Below the pieces are notes generated by a model. That model ran no database searches, was not told the origin of the DNA, and saw only the letters and a list, made by a program, of their open reading frames with translations. From positions 1-44,400 of the forward strand of contig NZ_JSZE01000040.1 in NCBI RefSeq assembly GCF_000802365.1: DNA of 44,400 nucleotides. Reading direction: 5' to 3'. This DNA is from Xanthomonas cannabis pv. cannabis (GTDB lineage: Bacteria > Pseudomonadota > Gammaproteobacteria > Xanthomonadales > Xanthomonadaceae). Shown here in pieces: positions 17,833-26,416 of the stretch (positions within the stretch are counted from its first letter, which is position 1; every line of letters starts with the position of its first letter). The translations under genes were made by a program, and so were the position numbers.

Positions 17833-19188
17833 TCATGTCTGCTCGATCGCGCGCAACACGCCACGCGCCTTGGCGCGGGTTTCGTCCAGCTCGCGCTGCG
17901 GGTCCGAGTCCACCACGATCCCGGCGCCAGTGCGGAAACGCACCTGCTCGCCGGCCACCTCGGCCGTGCGGATCAGGATATTCAGATCCATATCACCATC
18001 GCGATTGAGCCAGCCGAACGCACCGGTGTAGGCGCCGCGCGCGGTCTGTTCGAGCTCGGCAATGATCTGCATGCAGCGCACCTTGGGGCAACCGGTGATC
18101 GTGCCGCCGGGAAACACCGCCGCGATCACCGCGCCCGGAGTCACCCCGGCGCGCAGGCGGCCACGCACGTTGCTGACGATGTGGTGCACGTGCGCGTAGC
18201 TCTCCACGGCCATCAGCTCGTCCACTTCCACCGTGCCGGGCGCGCAGATGCGGCCCAGGTCATTGCGCTCCAGATCGATCAGCATCACGTGCTCGGCACG
18301 CTCCTTGGGATGCCCGACCAGTTCACGGATCCGCGCCGCGTCGTCGTCGCCGGCAAAGCGCGCGCGAGTACCGGCGATCGGGCGGGTCTGCACCGCATCG
18401 CCCTGCACCGACACCAACCGCTCGGGCGAGGAGCTCACCACCGCGCGCCCGGCCGCCACGAACAGGCCGGCAAACGGCGCAGGATTGGCCGCGCGCAGGC
18501 GCACATGCAGCGCGGCCGGGTCGACTAAGTTGGCGAATGTGGCCTGCCAGGCACGCGAGATATTGGCCTGGAACACATCGCCGGCCCGCAGGTAATCCAG
18601 CACCCGCTGCACCGCGTCGGTGAACCGCTCGGGTGCGTCCTCGTCCACTACCACCGGCCCAACCCACGCAGGCAACGGCGGCAATGCGGCGCAGGCGGCG
18701 ATATCGTCAACGATCTGCTGCAGCAAGTCCTCACGCCCCGGCTCGGCCAGCGCAACGCAACGCCCTTCCACGCGGTCGCGCAGCACTGCCGCCGGCGCGC
18801 GCAACGCCAGCGCAGTCGGCATGCCATCACCGCGGGCGGGCAGCTGCAGAATCGGCTCGACCTGCGCGGCCAGTTCGTAATCCAGTAGCACCGCCCAGCC
18901 GCCGCGAAACGGCCACGGGCTGGTCGTATCGTACGGCACGCGCTCGGCCTGCCAGGCGGCATCCAGCGCGTCCAGAAATGTGCTTTCGAGCACCCGGCCA
19001 TCGCCATCGCGGGTGCGCCCATCGCCGTCCAACCGCAGGCTTGCGCCCTCTGCCAGCAGCAGCACATCCCAGCGCCCGTGGGCGGTTCCGGAAGCGGTGG
19101 ATTCGAGCAGGGCCGGATAGCGTTGCGGTGCCAGCCGATGCAGCGCCAGCAGGTCGATGTCCGCATGCAGTGATCGGGTGAGCGTCAT
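17833..19188 (-). CDS. pabB: Aminodeoxychorismate synthase component I
   Basis: 451 residues of the chorismate-binding enzyme family. The C-terminal half carries the signature GGTITGCPKVRCMQIIAELE (about residue 360), and earlier LIDLERNDLGRIC, both typical of PabB and TrpE. Position beside fab and mltG genes, where other gammaproteobacteria have pabC, and the absence of other trp genes favour PabB, which makes 4-amino-4-deoxychorismate for folate. TrpE is the alternative. The ATG at 19188 has only a weak GGA upstream. It is separated from fabF by 173 bases. Confidence 0.88.
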   Translation of the reverse strand: MTLTRSLHADIDLLALHRLAPQRYPALLESTASGTAHGRWDVLLLAEGASLRLDGDGRTRDGDGRVLESTFLDALDAAWQAERVPYDTTSPWPFRGGWAVLLDYELAAQVEPILQLPARGDGMPTALALRAPAAVLRDRVEGRCVALAEPGREDLLQQIVDDIAACAALPPLPAWVGPVVVDEDAPERFTDAVQRVLDYLRAGDVFQANISRAWQATFANLVDPAALHVRLRAANPAPFAGLFVAAGRAVVSSSPERLVSVQGDAVQTRPIAGTRARFAGDDDAARIRELVGHPKERAEHVMLIDLERNDLGRICAPGTVEVDELMAVESYAHVHHIVSNVRGRLRAGVTPGAVIAAVFPGGTITGCPKVRCMQIIAELEQTARGAYTGAFGWLNRDGDMDLNILIRTAEVAGEQVRFRTGAGIVVDSDPQRELDETRAKARGVLRAIEQT

Positions 19189-19361
19189 CGGTCCGGCGTG
19201 GCGTGAGGTGCAGACGCGGGCCGCTGCGGTAAACGCAGCGTCCGCGATGAGATGGATCGGCTGTCAATCGGAAACGTCGGCAGCGACTGCCGCGCGGACG
19301 CACCACGCGCAGCAGCTGAGGCACCACACACCGTTTTCAGCGAAGAAAACGGCGCATCGAC

Positions 19362-20597
19362 TCAGACGCGCTTGAACACCAGCGTGCCGTTGGTGCCGCC
19401 AAAGCCGAAGCCGTTGGACATCACCGCATCCACCTGCACCTCGCGCGCCATGTTGGGTACGTAATCCAGGTCGCAGCCTTCGCTGGGCTCTTCCAGGTTG
19501 ATGGTCGGCGGAATGATGCCGGTGTGCAGCGCCATCACCGAGAAGATCGCTTCCACGCCGCCGGCCGCGCCGAGCAGGTGTCCGGTCATCGACTTGGTCG
19601 AGCTCACCATGGTCTTGTAGGCGTGATCGCCCAGCGCGCGCTTCATCGCCAGGGTTTCGGCCAGATCGCCCAGCGGCGTGGAGGTACCGTGCGCATTGAG
19701 GTAGCCGATCTGCTCGGGATTGAGCTTGGCATCGCGCATGGCGGCGAGCATGCTGCGCGCCGCGCCTTCGCCGTCTTCGCTGGGGGCAGTCATGTGGAAC
19801 GCATCCGAACTGGCACCGAAACCGACCAGCTCCGCATAGATGCGTGCGCCACGCGCCTTGGCGTGTTCGTACTCTTCCAGCACCAGCACGCCGGCACCGT
19901 CGCCCAGCACGAAGCCGTCGCGCTGCTTGTCCCACGGGCGCGAGGCCGCAGCGGGATCGTCGTTGCGGGTGGACATCGCCTTCATGGCGCAGAAACCGCC
20001 GACCGAACTCGGCGAGGAGCCGCGCTCGGCGCCGCCGGCCAGCATCACGTCGGCATCGCCGTACTGGATCATGCGCATTGCGGTGCCGATCGAGTGGTTG
20101 GACGTGGCGCACGCGGACACGGCCGAGAACGTCGGGCCCTTGAGGCCTTTGATCAGGCTGACCTGGCCCGGCAACATGTTGATGATGGTGCTGGGCACGT
20201 AGAACGGCGAAATCTTGCGCGCGCCGCCCTCATGGAATTTGATGGTCTGCTCTTCGATACCGAGCAGCCCGCCGATGCCGGAGCCGAGAATGGCACCAAT
20301 GCGTTCGGCATTGCTTTCGTCGATTTCCAGCCCGGAATCGTCCAGCGCCATGAACGAGGCGCCGACACCGTAGTGGATGAACGAGTCCATCTTCTTGACG
20401 TCCTTGGCGGACACAAAAAGCGTGGGGTCGAAATTCTTGATTTCGCCGGCGATCTTGGTGGTGAACTGCGAGGCATCGATCTGCGTGATCGGGCCAATGC
20501 CGGAGCGCCCGTGGATGATTCCATCCCAGCTGCTGGCCAGATCATTGCCCAGCGGCGACACAATGCCCATGCCGGTAACGACAACACGACGACTCAT
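19362..20597 (-). CDS. fabF: 3-oxoacyl-ACP synthase II
   Basis: 411 residues, typical for FabF. It starts [17 protein letters not shown], has the active-site cysteine in [10 protein letters not shown] (about residue 163), histidines in [11 protein letters not shown] and [12 protein letters not shown], and the C-terminal [14 protein letters not shown]. FabF extends acyl chains on ACP and makes cis-vaccenate in many bacteria. AGGAG lies seven bases before the ATG at 20597. It follows acpP, with a terminator-like hairpin in the gap. Confidence 0.96.
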   Translation of the reverse strand: MSRRVVVTGMGIVSPLGNDLASSWDGIIHGRSGIGPITQIDASQFTTKIAGEIKNFDPTLFVSAKDVKKMDSFIHYGVGASFMALDDSGLEIDESNAERIGAILGSGIGGLLGIEEQTIKFHEGGARKISPFYVPSTIINMLPGQVSLIKGLKGPTFSAVSACATSNHSIGTAMRMIQYGDADVMLAGGAERGSSPSSVGGFCAMKAMSTRNDDPAAASRPWDKQRDGFVLGDGAGVLVLEEYEHAKARGARIYAELVGFGASSDAFHMTAPSEDGEGAARSMLAAMRDAKLNPEQIGYLNAHGTSTPLGDLAETLAMKRALGDHAYKTMVSSTKSMTGHLLGAAGGVEAIFSVMALHTGIIPPTINLEEPSEGCDLDYVPNMAREVQVDAVMSNGFGFGGTNGTLVFKRV

Positions 20598-20647
20598 TGC
20601 AGATCTCCTCACCACGGAACGAACGGTGCTTGCGGTTTGCGGGTGAC

Positions 20648-20681
20648 GCCTAAAAACACAGGGCCGCATCAGCGGCCCCAT
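20648..20681 (-). terminator. Hairpin with T-run after acpP
   Basis: On the minus strand GGGCCGC-TGAT-GCGGCCC is followed by TGTGTTTTTA. It lies about 55 bases past the acpP stop and before fabF, where a partial terminator would keep acpP mRNA more abundant than fabF mRNA, as is common for acyl carrier protein genes. Confidence 0.65.
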
Positions 20682-20737
20682 GGAATGTCTGACGCAGCAG
20701 CGGCTTGACGCACGCCACCGCGGTCAGGAACAACGCA

Positions 20738-20977
20738 TCAGCTCTTGACGTGAGCCTTGACGTAGTCGATCGCCTGCTGGACCGAGGTGATCTTCTCGGC
20801 CTCTTCGTCCGGGATCTCGCACTCGAACTCTTCTTCCAGCGCCATCACCAGCTCGACGGTGTCCAGCGAGTCGGCACCCAGGTCATCGACGAACGATGCG
20901 CTGGTGGTGACTTCCTCTTCCTTGACGCCGAGTTGTTCGACGACGATTTTCTTGACGCGTTCTTCGATGGTGCTCAT
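20738..20977 (-). CDS. acpP: Acyl carrier protein
   Basis: 79 residues, very acidic. The phosphopantetheine attachment site is visible as [20 protein letters not shown] (serine about residue 38). ACP carries growing acyl chains for the Fab enzymes, for lipid A and for phospholipid synthesis. The start at 20977 gives the canonical [21 protein letters not shown] lies 11 bases upstream. It sits between fabG and fabF as in E. coli. Confidence 0.97.
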   Translation of the reverse strand: MSTIEERVKKIVVEQLGVKEEEVTTSASFVDDLGADSLDTVELVMALEEEFECEIPDEEAEKITSVQQAIDYVKAHVKS

Positions 20978-21131
20978 TGGGGATATCGCTCCAGATGGAG
21001 TAGTGGTGGTACAAAAAAACGCCATCGGGCTGCGATGGCCGCGTTGGATAGTGTAGTGGAAGCGCCCGAGCCTTGCATTGCATCACAAGTCCCGGCCGAT
21101 CAGCCACTTAGCGCCTCCCGGCGGCGCACGC

Positions 21132-21875
21132 TCACGGCATGTACATGCCGCCGTTGACGTGCAGGGTCTCGCCGGTGATATAGCGTGCGGTCGGGCCAGC
21201 CAGGAATGCCACCGCATTGGCGATGTCTTCCGGGGCGCCCAGGTGGCCCAGTGCGATCTGCTGCAGCAAGGCAGTCTTGGCCTCGTCCGGCAGCGCCTTG
21301 GTCATGTCGGTGTCGATGAAACCGGGCGCCACCACGTTGACGGTGACCCCGCGCGAGCCGATTTCCTTGGCCAGCGACTTGGAGAACGCAATGATGCCGG
21401 CCTTGGCCGCGGCGTAGTTGGTCTGGCCCGGATTGCCGGTCACCCCGACCACCGAGGCGATATTGACGATGCGGCCCTTGCGCGCCTTCATCATGCCGCG
21501 CATCACCGCCTTGGAGGTGCGGAACACGCTGGTCAGGTTGGTGTCGATGATCGCCTGCCAGTCGTCGTCCTTCATGCGCATCAACAGGTTGTCGCGGGTG
21601 ATGCCGGCGTTGTTGACCAGGATCGAGATTGCACCGAATTCCTTGCCGATCGCATCGATCAGGCCATCGACTGCGGCTGCATCGGTGACGTTGAGTTCGC
21701 GACCGTGCCCGCCGTGGGCGGCCAGGCGCTCGCCGATCGCCGCAGCGCCGGAGGCCGACGTGGCGGTGCCGATGACGGTGGCGCCCTGGGCGGCCAGCGT
21801 GTCGGCAATGGCCGCGCCGATCCCGCGGCTGGCACCGGTGACGAGGGCGATTTCGCCCTGCAGAGGCTTGCTCAT
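21132..21875 (-). CDS. fabG: 3-oxoacyl-ACP reductase
   Basis: 247 residues of the short-chain dehydrogenase family. The NADPH-binding TGASRGIG is at about residues 13-20, NNAGITRDNLLMRM follows, and the catalytic tyrosine and lysine are in TNYAAAKAG (about 155-160). FabG reduces the 3-keto group during chain elongation. The ATG at 21875 has GAGGAA eight bases upstream. It lies 82 bases after fabD on the same strand. Confidence 0.95.
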   Translation of the reverse strand: MSKPLQGEIALVTGASRGIGAAIADTLAAQGATVIGTATSASGAAAIGERLAAHGGHGRELNVTDAAAVDGLIDAIGKEFGAISILVNNAGITRDNLLMRMKDDDWQAIIDTNLTSVFRTSKAVMRGMMKARKGRIVNIASVVGVTGNPGQTNYAAAKAGIIAFSKSLAKEIGSRGVTVNVVAPGFIDTDMTKALPDEAKTALLQQIALGHLGAPEDIANAVAFLAGPTARYITGETLHVNGGMYMP

Positions 21876-21957
21876 GAATGCTGTTCCTCGAAGGGGGACG
21901 TCGCGACCGTGGCCGCGAACGTCGAGGGAGGCCGGCACGACCGGCATATGCAGTGGA

Positions 21958-22902
21958 TCAGTGCACCCACGCGTCGAGCGCGCCGGCATAGTCGGCCGGC
22001 GTGGCCAGCGGGCGCGCGTCCAGGCTCTTGTCGATGCGCTTGATCAGCCCGCTCAACACCTTGCCCGGGCCGCATTCGGCAATCCGCGTGATGCCCTGCG
22101 AAGCCAGCGCCTGCACGCACCCGGTCCATTGCACCGGCAGGTACAGCTGCTCGGCCAGCGCCTGGCGGATCGCGGCGCTACCCTCGTGCACACGCGCATC
22201 GACGTTCTGCACCACCGGGATCTGCGGCGCCTGCCAGCTCAGCCCGGCCATCGCTTCAGCCAGCTGATTGGCGGCATCGCGCATCAGCGGGGTATGCGAG
22301 GGCACGCTCACCGCCAGCTTGACTGCCTTGCGCACGCCGCGCTCGGCCAGCAAGGCCAGGGCGTGGTCCACTGCAGCGGCATCGCCACCAATCACGATCT
22401 GACCGGGCGAATTAAAATTGGCCGGCACCACCACCTGGCTGCCTGCCGCTTCGGCGCAGACCTCTAGCACCAGCGCGTCGTCGGCACCCAGCACCGCCGC
22501 CATCGCACCAACACCGGCCGGCGCGGCGGCCTGCATGAACTGGCCGCGCAGCCGCACCAGGTGCGCGCCGTCATGCAGCGACAAGGCGCCGGAGGCGACC
22601 AGGGCGGTGTATTCGCCCAGGCTGTGCCCGGCCAGCAGCGCCGGGCGCTGCCCGCGCTGGGCGGTCCACAACCGCCACACCGCCACGCCAGCGGCCAGCA
22701 AGGCCGGCTGGGTGTACTCGGTGCGGTTGAGCATCTCTTCCGGGCCGCCCTGGGACAGGGCCCACAGATCGACACCGGCGCCTTCAGAGGCTTCGGCAAA
22801 CGTGTCACGGATCTGCGGATGCAGTTCGGCCAGTTCGGCCAGCATCCCTAAGGACTGCGAGCCCTGGCCGGGAAACACGAAGGCGAGAGTGGATTCGGTC
22901 AC
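21958..22902 (-). CDS. fabD: Malonyl-CoA:ACP transacylase
   Basis: 314 residues. FVFPGQGSQSLGM opens the protein, the active-site serine is in GHSLGEYTALV (about residue 92), and VSVPSHTPLMRDA contains the partner histidine. FabD moves malonyl from CoA to ACP. The start is a GTG at 22902, chosen because it gives the usual TESTLAFVFPGQG N-terminus. It follows the kinase-like gene by 104 bases. Confidence 0.95.
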   Translation of the reverse strand: MTESTLAFVFPGQGSQSLGMLAELAELHPQIRDTFAEASEGAGVDLWALSQGGPEEMLNRTEYTQPALLAAGVAVWRLWTAQRGQRPALLAGHSLGEYTALVASGALSLHDGAHLVRLRGQFMQAAAPAGVGAMAAVLGADDALVLEVCAEAAGSQVVVPANFNSPGQIVIGGDAAAVDHALALLAERGVRKAVKLAVSVPSHTPLMRDAANQLAEAMAGLSWQAPQIPVVQNVDARVHEGSAAIRQALAEQLYLPVQWTGCVQALASQGITRIAECGPGKVLSGLIKRIDKSLDARPLATPADYAGALDAWVH

Positions 22903-23006
22903 GCGCTGCTGCCTGCAAAAATCGAGCCGGGATGATACGTGCGAAATCGGCCTGGCGTCTGTACTGCCGCGTATGCAAGCCGGCACCGACGCAGCGGCCG
23001 GCACGC

Positions 23007-23789
23007 TTACAGCAAGGCTTCGAGCAGGTCCATTTCGCCGTCGGCAAACCAGTCCACGCACAGCACCAGCACCAACACCACGCCGAAGGCACTGGCCGCA
23101 TGGATGGCCTGGATCGCCCGCCCCAGCGCGCTTGCCGAGCGGCCCAGCCTGCGCGCCACCTGCGCAACACGCCGCAGGCGCCCGGTGACCGTATGCGCAT
23201 GCTCGACCACCGCCGGGCCGGCGGTATCGAAGGCACGCGCCAGCAGGCGCTGCAGCACCTCGCGCCGGCCACGGTAGTACTTGGCCACGCCATAGCCGAA
23301 CACCAGCCAGTCGCGCGCCTGGGCCTGCGCCAGGTCCATCACTTCCAGTGGATCTTCTTCGAAATCGATAAAACCGACCGACTGGCCATCGAAGGTCATG
23401 TTGCGTGGCAATGGCTGCCCGAAATAGGCGCCATGACCATGCGCATGGACCATGGCCGACACCGCCAGCGCCACCAGGCGGTCACGCTCGGACACGTCGG
23501 CTTCGCGCAGGCAGGTGGCAAACGAGCGGCCGTTGTCGCTCAGGATCAGGGCCGCCTGCCCGCAGCCGACCACGCGCGGCACATTGACCGACTGCGCATG
23601 CAGCTCGCCGAGCCGGCGCGCTTCGAGGTCGCGCGCGGCGTCGCCGCCACGGTGCGGCGGTGGACGCAGTGCATCCAGGCCCCAGCGGCGTGCGACAAAG
23701 TTGAGTGCGCCTAGCGAGACCGCCCGATCGCTGCGGCGGTACTGCTTGAGCCAGACACGCTGGCCGGCGATGACGATCGGTTCTGCCAT
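23007..23789 (-). CDS. Kinase-like membrane protein in the fab cluster
   Basis: 260 residues. The middle (ALILSDNGRSFATCLREA ... HGHGAYFGQPLPRNMTF ... VGFIDFEEDP) resembles the hinge, catalytic loop and metal-binding loop of RIO/Bud32-like and LPS-core kinases. At the place of the catalytic aspartate (five residues before the loop asparagine) there is glutamine, and the metal-binding triplet is DFE, so activity is uncertain and it may be a pseudokinase or a divergent phosphotransferase. A C-terminal hydrophobic segment (AASAFGVVLVLVLCVDWF) suggests a single membrane anchor with the kinase domain in the cytosol. It lies between fabH and fabD on the same strand. What it acts on is unknown. Confidence 0.7.
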   Translation of the reverse strand: MAEPIVIAGQRVWLKQYRRSDRAVSLGALNFVARRWGLDALRPPPHRGGDAARDLEARRLGELHAQSVNVPRVVGCGQAALILSDNGRSFATCLREADVSERDRLVALAVSAMVHAHGHGAYFGQPLPRNMTFDGQSVGFIDFEEDPLEVMDLAQAQARDWLVFGYGVAKYYRGRREVLQRLLARAFDTAGPAVVEHAHTVTGRLRRVAQVARRLGRSASALGRAIQAIHAASAFGVVLVLVLCVDWFADGEMDLLEALL

Positions 23790-23849
23790 GACGGCCCGTC
23801 CTTCGACGCAGTCAAACCCAGCCGGCGGACGCGGCCGGGCCTGCGGGAC

Positions 23850-24827
23850 TCAGTAGCGCAGCAGCGCCGAGCCCCAGGTAAATCCACCACCGAACGCTTC
23901 CAGCAGCAGCAATTGGCCGCGCTGCACGCGGCCCGAGCGGACCGCTTCGTCCAGCGCGAGCGGCACCGAGGCCGACGAGGTGTTGCCGTGGCGATCCACG
24001 GTGACCACCACCTGCTCCATCGGCAGGTCCAGCCGCTTGGCGGTGGCCTCGATGATGCGCAGGTTGGCCTGATGCGGGATCAGCCAGTCCAGGTCGTGCT
24101 TGTCGTAGCCGTTGGCGGCCAGGGTCTCATCGACCACCGAATCCAGCGCCTTGACCGCGTACTTGAACACGTCGTTGCCCTTCATCAGCAACGCACCGCC
24201 GCCGTTCTTGCCTTCGCCGAAGCCGACCGACACGCCCACCGGGTCCCACAGCAGCTCCTTCTTGCTGCCGTCGGCATGCAGGTGGGTGCTGAGGATGCCG
24301 GTTTCTTCGTCGGCCTTGAGGATCACCGCACCGGCACCGTCGCCGAACAGCACGCAGGTGGTGCGGTCGGTCCAGTCGACGATGCGGGTCAGGGTCTCGG
24401 CGCCGACCACCAGCACGGTCTTGGCGTCGCCGCTGCGCACGAACTTATCGGCCACGCTGAGCGCGTAGACAAAGCCCGAGCAGGCCGCGTTGACGTCCAT
24501 CGCCCCGCAGCCGACGTTGCCCAGCCGCGCCTGCAGCAGGCAGGCCGTGGACGGGAAGATCAGGTCGGGGGTGGTGGTGCCGATGACGATCAGGTCGATC
24601 TCGTCGGCGGTGACGCCGGCCGCTTCCATCGCCTTCAGCGAGGCGAAATACGCCAGATCGCTGGTGGTCTGGTCGTCGGCGACGATGTGACGCTCACGGA
24701 TACCAGTGCGCGAGAAGATCCATTCATCGCTGGTGTCGACGATCTTGGACATGTCGTCGTTGGTCAACACCTTTTCGGGCAAATAGCTACCCGTGCCCGC
24801 GATTCTGGAATAGATCCGCTTGCTCAT
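23850..24827 (-). CDS. fabH: 3-oxoacyl-ACP synthase III
   Basis: 325 residues, family-typical. The catalytic triad is visible: cysteine in [12 protein letters not shown] (about 113), histidine in [11 protein letters not shown] and asparagine in [11 protein letters not shown]. FabH starts fatty acid synthesis by condensing a primer acyl-CoA with malonyl-ACP, and in Xanthomonas such enzymes may accept branched primers. AGGAAA precedes the ATG at 24827. It follows rpmF by 89 bases; plsX, the usual gene between them, is absent. Confidence 0.96.
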   Translation of the reverse strand: MSKRIYSRIAGTGSYLPEKVLTNDDMSKIVDTSDEWIFSRTGIRERHIVADDQTTSDLAYFASLKAMEAAGVTADEIDLIVIGTTTPDLIFPSTACLLQARLGNVGCGAMDVNAACSGFVYALSVADKFVRSGDAKTVLVVGAETLTRIVDWTDRTTCVLFGDGAGAVILKADEETGILSTHLHADGSKKELLWDPVGVSVGFGEGKNGGGALLMKGNDVFKYAVKALDSVVDETLAANGYDKHDLDWLIPHQANLRIIEATAKRLDLPMEQVVVTVDRHGNTSSASVPLALDEAVRSGRVQRGQLLLLEAFGGGFTWGSALLRY

Positions 24828-24916
24828 ACTGTTTCCTGGTGCAAGAGCCGCGGTGACCGGCGGCTCCGGAAGAAGCGAGAGTCACCCGGCCGCGCAGAGG
24901 CGCCGGGTGCCACGAA

Positions 24917-25111
24917 TCAATCTTCTTGAATGGCCGACGACTTGGTCGCGATCACCTTCTTGCCGCGGTAGTAACCGTCAGCGGTGATGTGGTGGCGCAG
25001 ATGGATCTCGCCGCTGGTCGGGTCGGTCGACAGCTGCTTGGCGGTCAGGGCGTCGTGCGAACGACGCTGGCCGCGACGGGACGGGGTGACACGGGATTTC
25101 TGCACAGCCAT
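24917..25111 (-). CDS. rpmF: 50S ribosomal protein L32
   Basis: 64 residues. The start [20 protein letters not shown] is the standard L32 N-terminus. No zinc-binding cysteine motif is present, the common form in gammaproteobacteria. GGAG lies seven bases before the ATG. It sits between yceD and fabH as in many bacteria, linking ribosome and lipid synthesis genes. Confidence 0.97.
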   Translation of the reverse strand: MAVQKSRVTPSRRGQRRSHDALTAKQLSTDPTSGEIHLRHHITADGYYRGKKVIATKSSAIQED

Positions 25112-25208
25112 GGGATTGCTCCAACTTTAGTTCGATAACTTGTCTGTTGAGTCGAACAGCACGCTCTACGCCCGCGTCGACCTGTCTTTCCGCCCTTAAC
25201 AGCGGCGG

Positions 25209-25718
25209 TTACTGTTTCTTCAACGCTGCCAGCGCCGCGAACGGACTGGCCTTGTCCTGCTCTTCCTGGGTCGGGACCCATTCGGCATCGATCGCTTCGC
25301 TACCCGGCGCCATCGGCACCACTGGCACCGACAGCACCAGTTCGTCCTCCACCAGGTCCGCCGCCCGCAACATGCCGTCGTCGGGCACCAGCAAGGCTTC
25401 GTAGTCCGGCGGCAACGCGGCTTCTTCGTCCTCGTCGCGGATCAGGCCAAGACGCTGCCTGATCTGCACCGGGTACAGAAAACGCTGCAAGGTGCGCTGG
25501 CAGGCCAGCGGCAGCTCGACATCGATGCTGAGTTCGACATAGGCGACCTTGAGCAGAGCGTCCTGATCGAACTGGAGCGAATAGACACACTCGCCTTCGG
25601 TATCGACCAGACTCCCCTGCAGACGGGTCATCGCAGAGAGCGGGATGCGGCCATCGAAGCGCCTGCGCGCTGCGACCATCCGCCAAGCATCCAGCATTTC
25701 GGGTACGTTCGCGGACAT
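25209..25718 (-). CDS. yceD: YceD/DUF177 family protein
   Basis: 169 residues. The acidic protein has the DUF177 pattern: an N-terminal beta-rich part, the block ELPLACQRTLQRFLYPV with its conserved cysteine-arginine, and an acidic C-terminal part. YceD is encoded next to rpmF in most proteobacteria and is implicated in 23S rRNA accumulation; its exact role is not clear. The ATG at 25718 matches the family start, although no ribosome binding site is obvious. It is divergent from the maf gene. Confidence 0.9.
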   Translation of the reverse strand: MSANVPEMLDAWRMVAARRRFDGRIPLSAMTRLQGSLVDTEGECVYSLQFDQDALLKVAYVELSIDVELPLACQRTLQRFLYPVQIRQRLGLIRDEDEEAALPPDYEALLVPDDGMLRAADLVEDELVLSVPVVPMAPGSEAIDAEWVPTQEEQDKASPFAALAALKKQ

Positions 25719-25826
25719 AAGCCGCAGAATGTTAAAGACCCGCCGTGGCCATGTCAAATGCACCCATTCAGTGTGCTGCACCGGGTGCAGACTGGCAGAC
25801 TGCCCTGCCCGTTTCCAGCAGCGTCC

Positions 25827-26402
25827 ATGATGCCACGCCTGATCCTAGCCTCCACTTCCGTGTACCGGCGCGAGCTGCTTGGCCGCCTGCAACTGGACTT
25901 CACCACCGCACGCCCGCAGGTCGACGAGCGGGCGCAACCGGGTGAGGCCCCGAGCGCCCTCGCAAGCCGCCTGGCTGCCGAAAAGGCCGCCGCCATCGCG
26001 ACCCACACGCCCGACGCCTGGGTGATCGGCTCGGATCAGGTGGCCGACCTCGACGGCCAGGCGCTGGGCAAGCCCGGCACCCTGGACCAGGCACGCGCGC
26101 AGTTGAGCGCCATGTCCGGGCGCACGATGCGCTTCCACACCGCGGTCAGCCTGATCGGCCCGGAGGGCGCCTTTCACGCCGTGGACCTGACCGAAGTCCA
26201 GCTTCGCCCGCTGACACCCGACGCGATCGCGCGCTACCTGGCCGCCGAACCCGCACTGGAGTGTGCCGGCAGCTTCAAATGCGAGGGCCTTGGCATCAGC
26301 CTGTTCGATGCGATTCGCTCTGAGGACCCGACGGCCCTGGTCGGGCTGCCGCTGATCGCGCTGGCGCGGTTACTGCGTCAGGCGGGGTTTCAACTGCCCT
26401 GA
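25827..26402 (+). CDS. Maf/YceF-type nucleotide pyrophosphatase
   Basis: 191 residues. The Maf pattern is clear: PRLILASTSVYRRELLGRL at the start, DERAQPGE, and WVIGSDQVADLDGQ with the acidic metal site. Maf proteins hydrolyse non-canonical nucleoside triphosphates. The position divergent from yceD-rpmF, and the F/C-rich AGSFKCEGLGISLFDAI segment, match YceF, the m7GTP pyrophosphatase subgroup. The start is one of two adjacent ATG codons at 25827/25830; no good ribosome binding site is seen. Confidence 0.9.
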   Translation: MMPRLILASTSVYRRELLGRLQLDFTTARPQVDERAQPGEAPSALASRLAAEKAAAIATHTPDAWVIGSDQVADLDGQALGKPGTLDQARAQLSAMSGRTMRFHTAVSLIGPEGAFHAVDLTEVQLRPLTPDAIARYLAAEPALECAGSFKCEGLGISLFDAIRSEDPTALVGLPLIALARLLRQAGFQLP

Positions 26403-26416
26403 GCTATCGCCTGGCC

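Noticed and set aside
16528..18528. 666-codon open frame on the plus strand
   Set aside because: Antisense to holB, mltG and pabB; composition (Arg/His/Ala/Gln-rich) is that of a shadow frame.
19362..20681. Longer fabF start at 20681
   Set aside because: The extra residues do not fit the family, while the ATG at 20597 has AGGAG seven bases upstream and gives the standard N-terminus.
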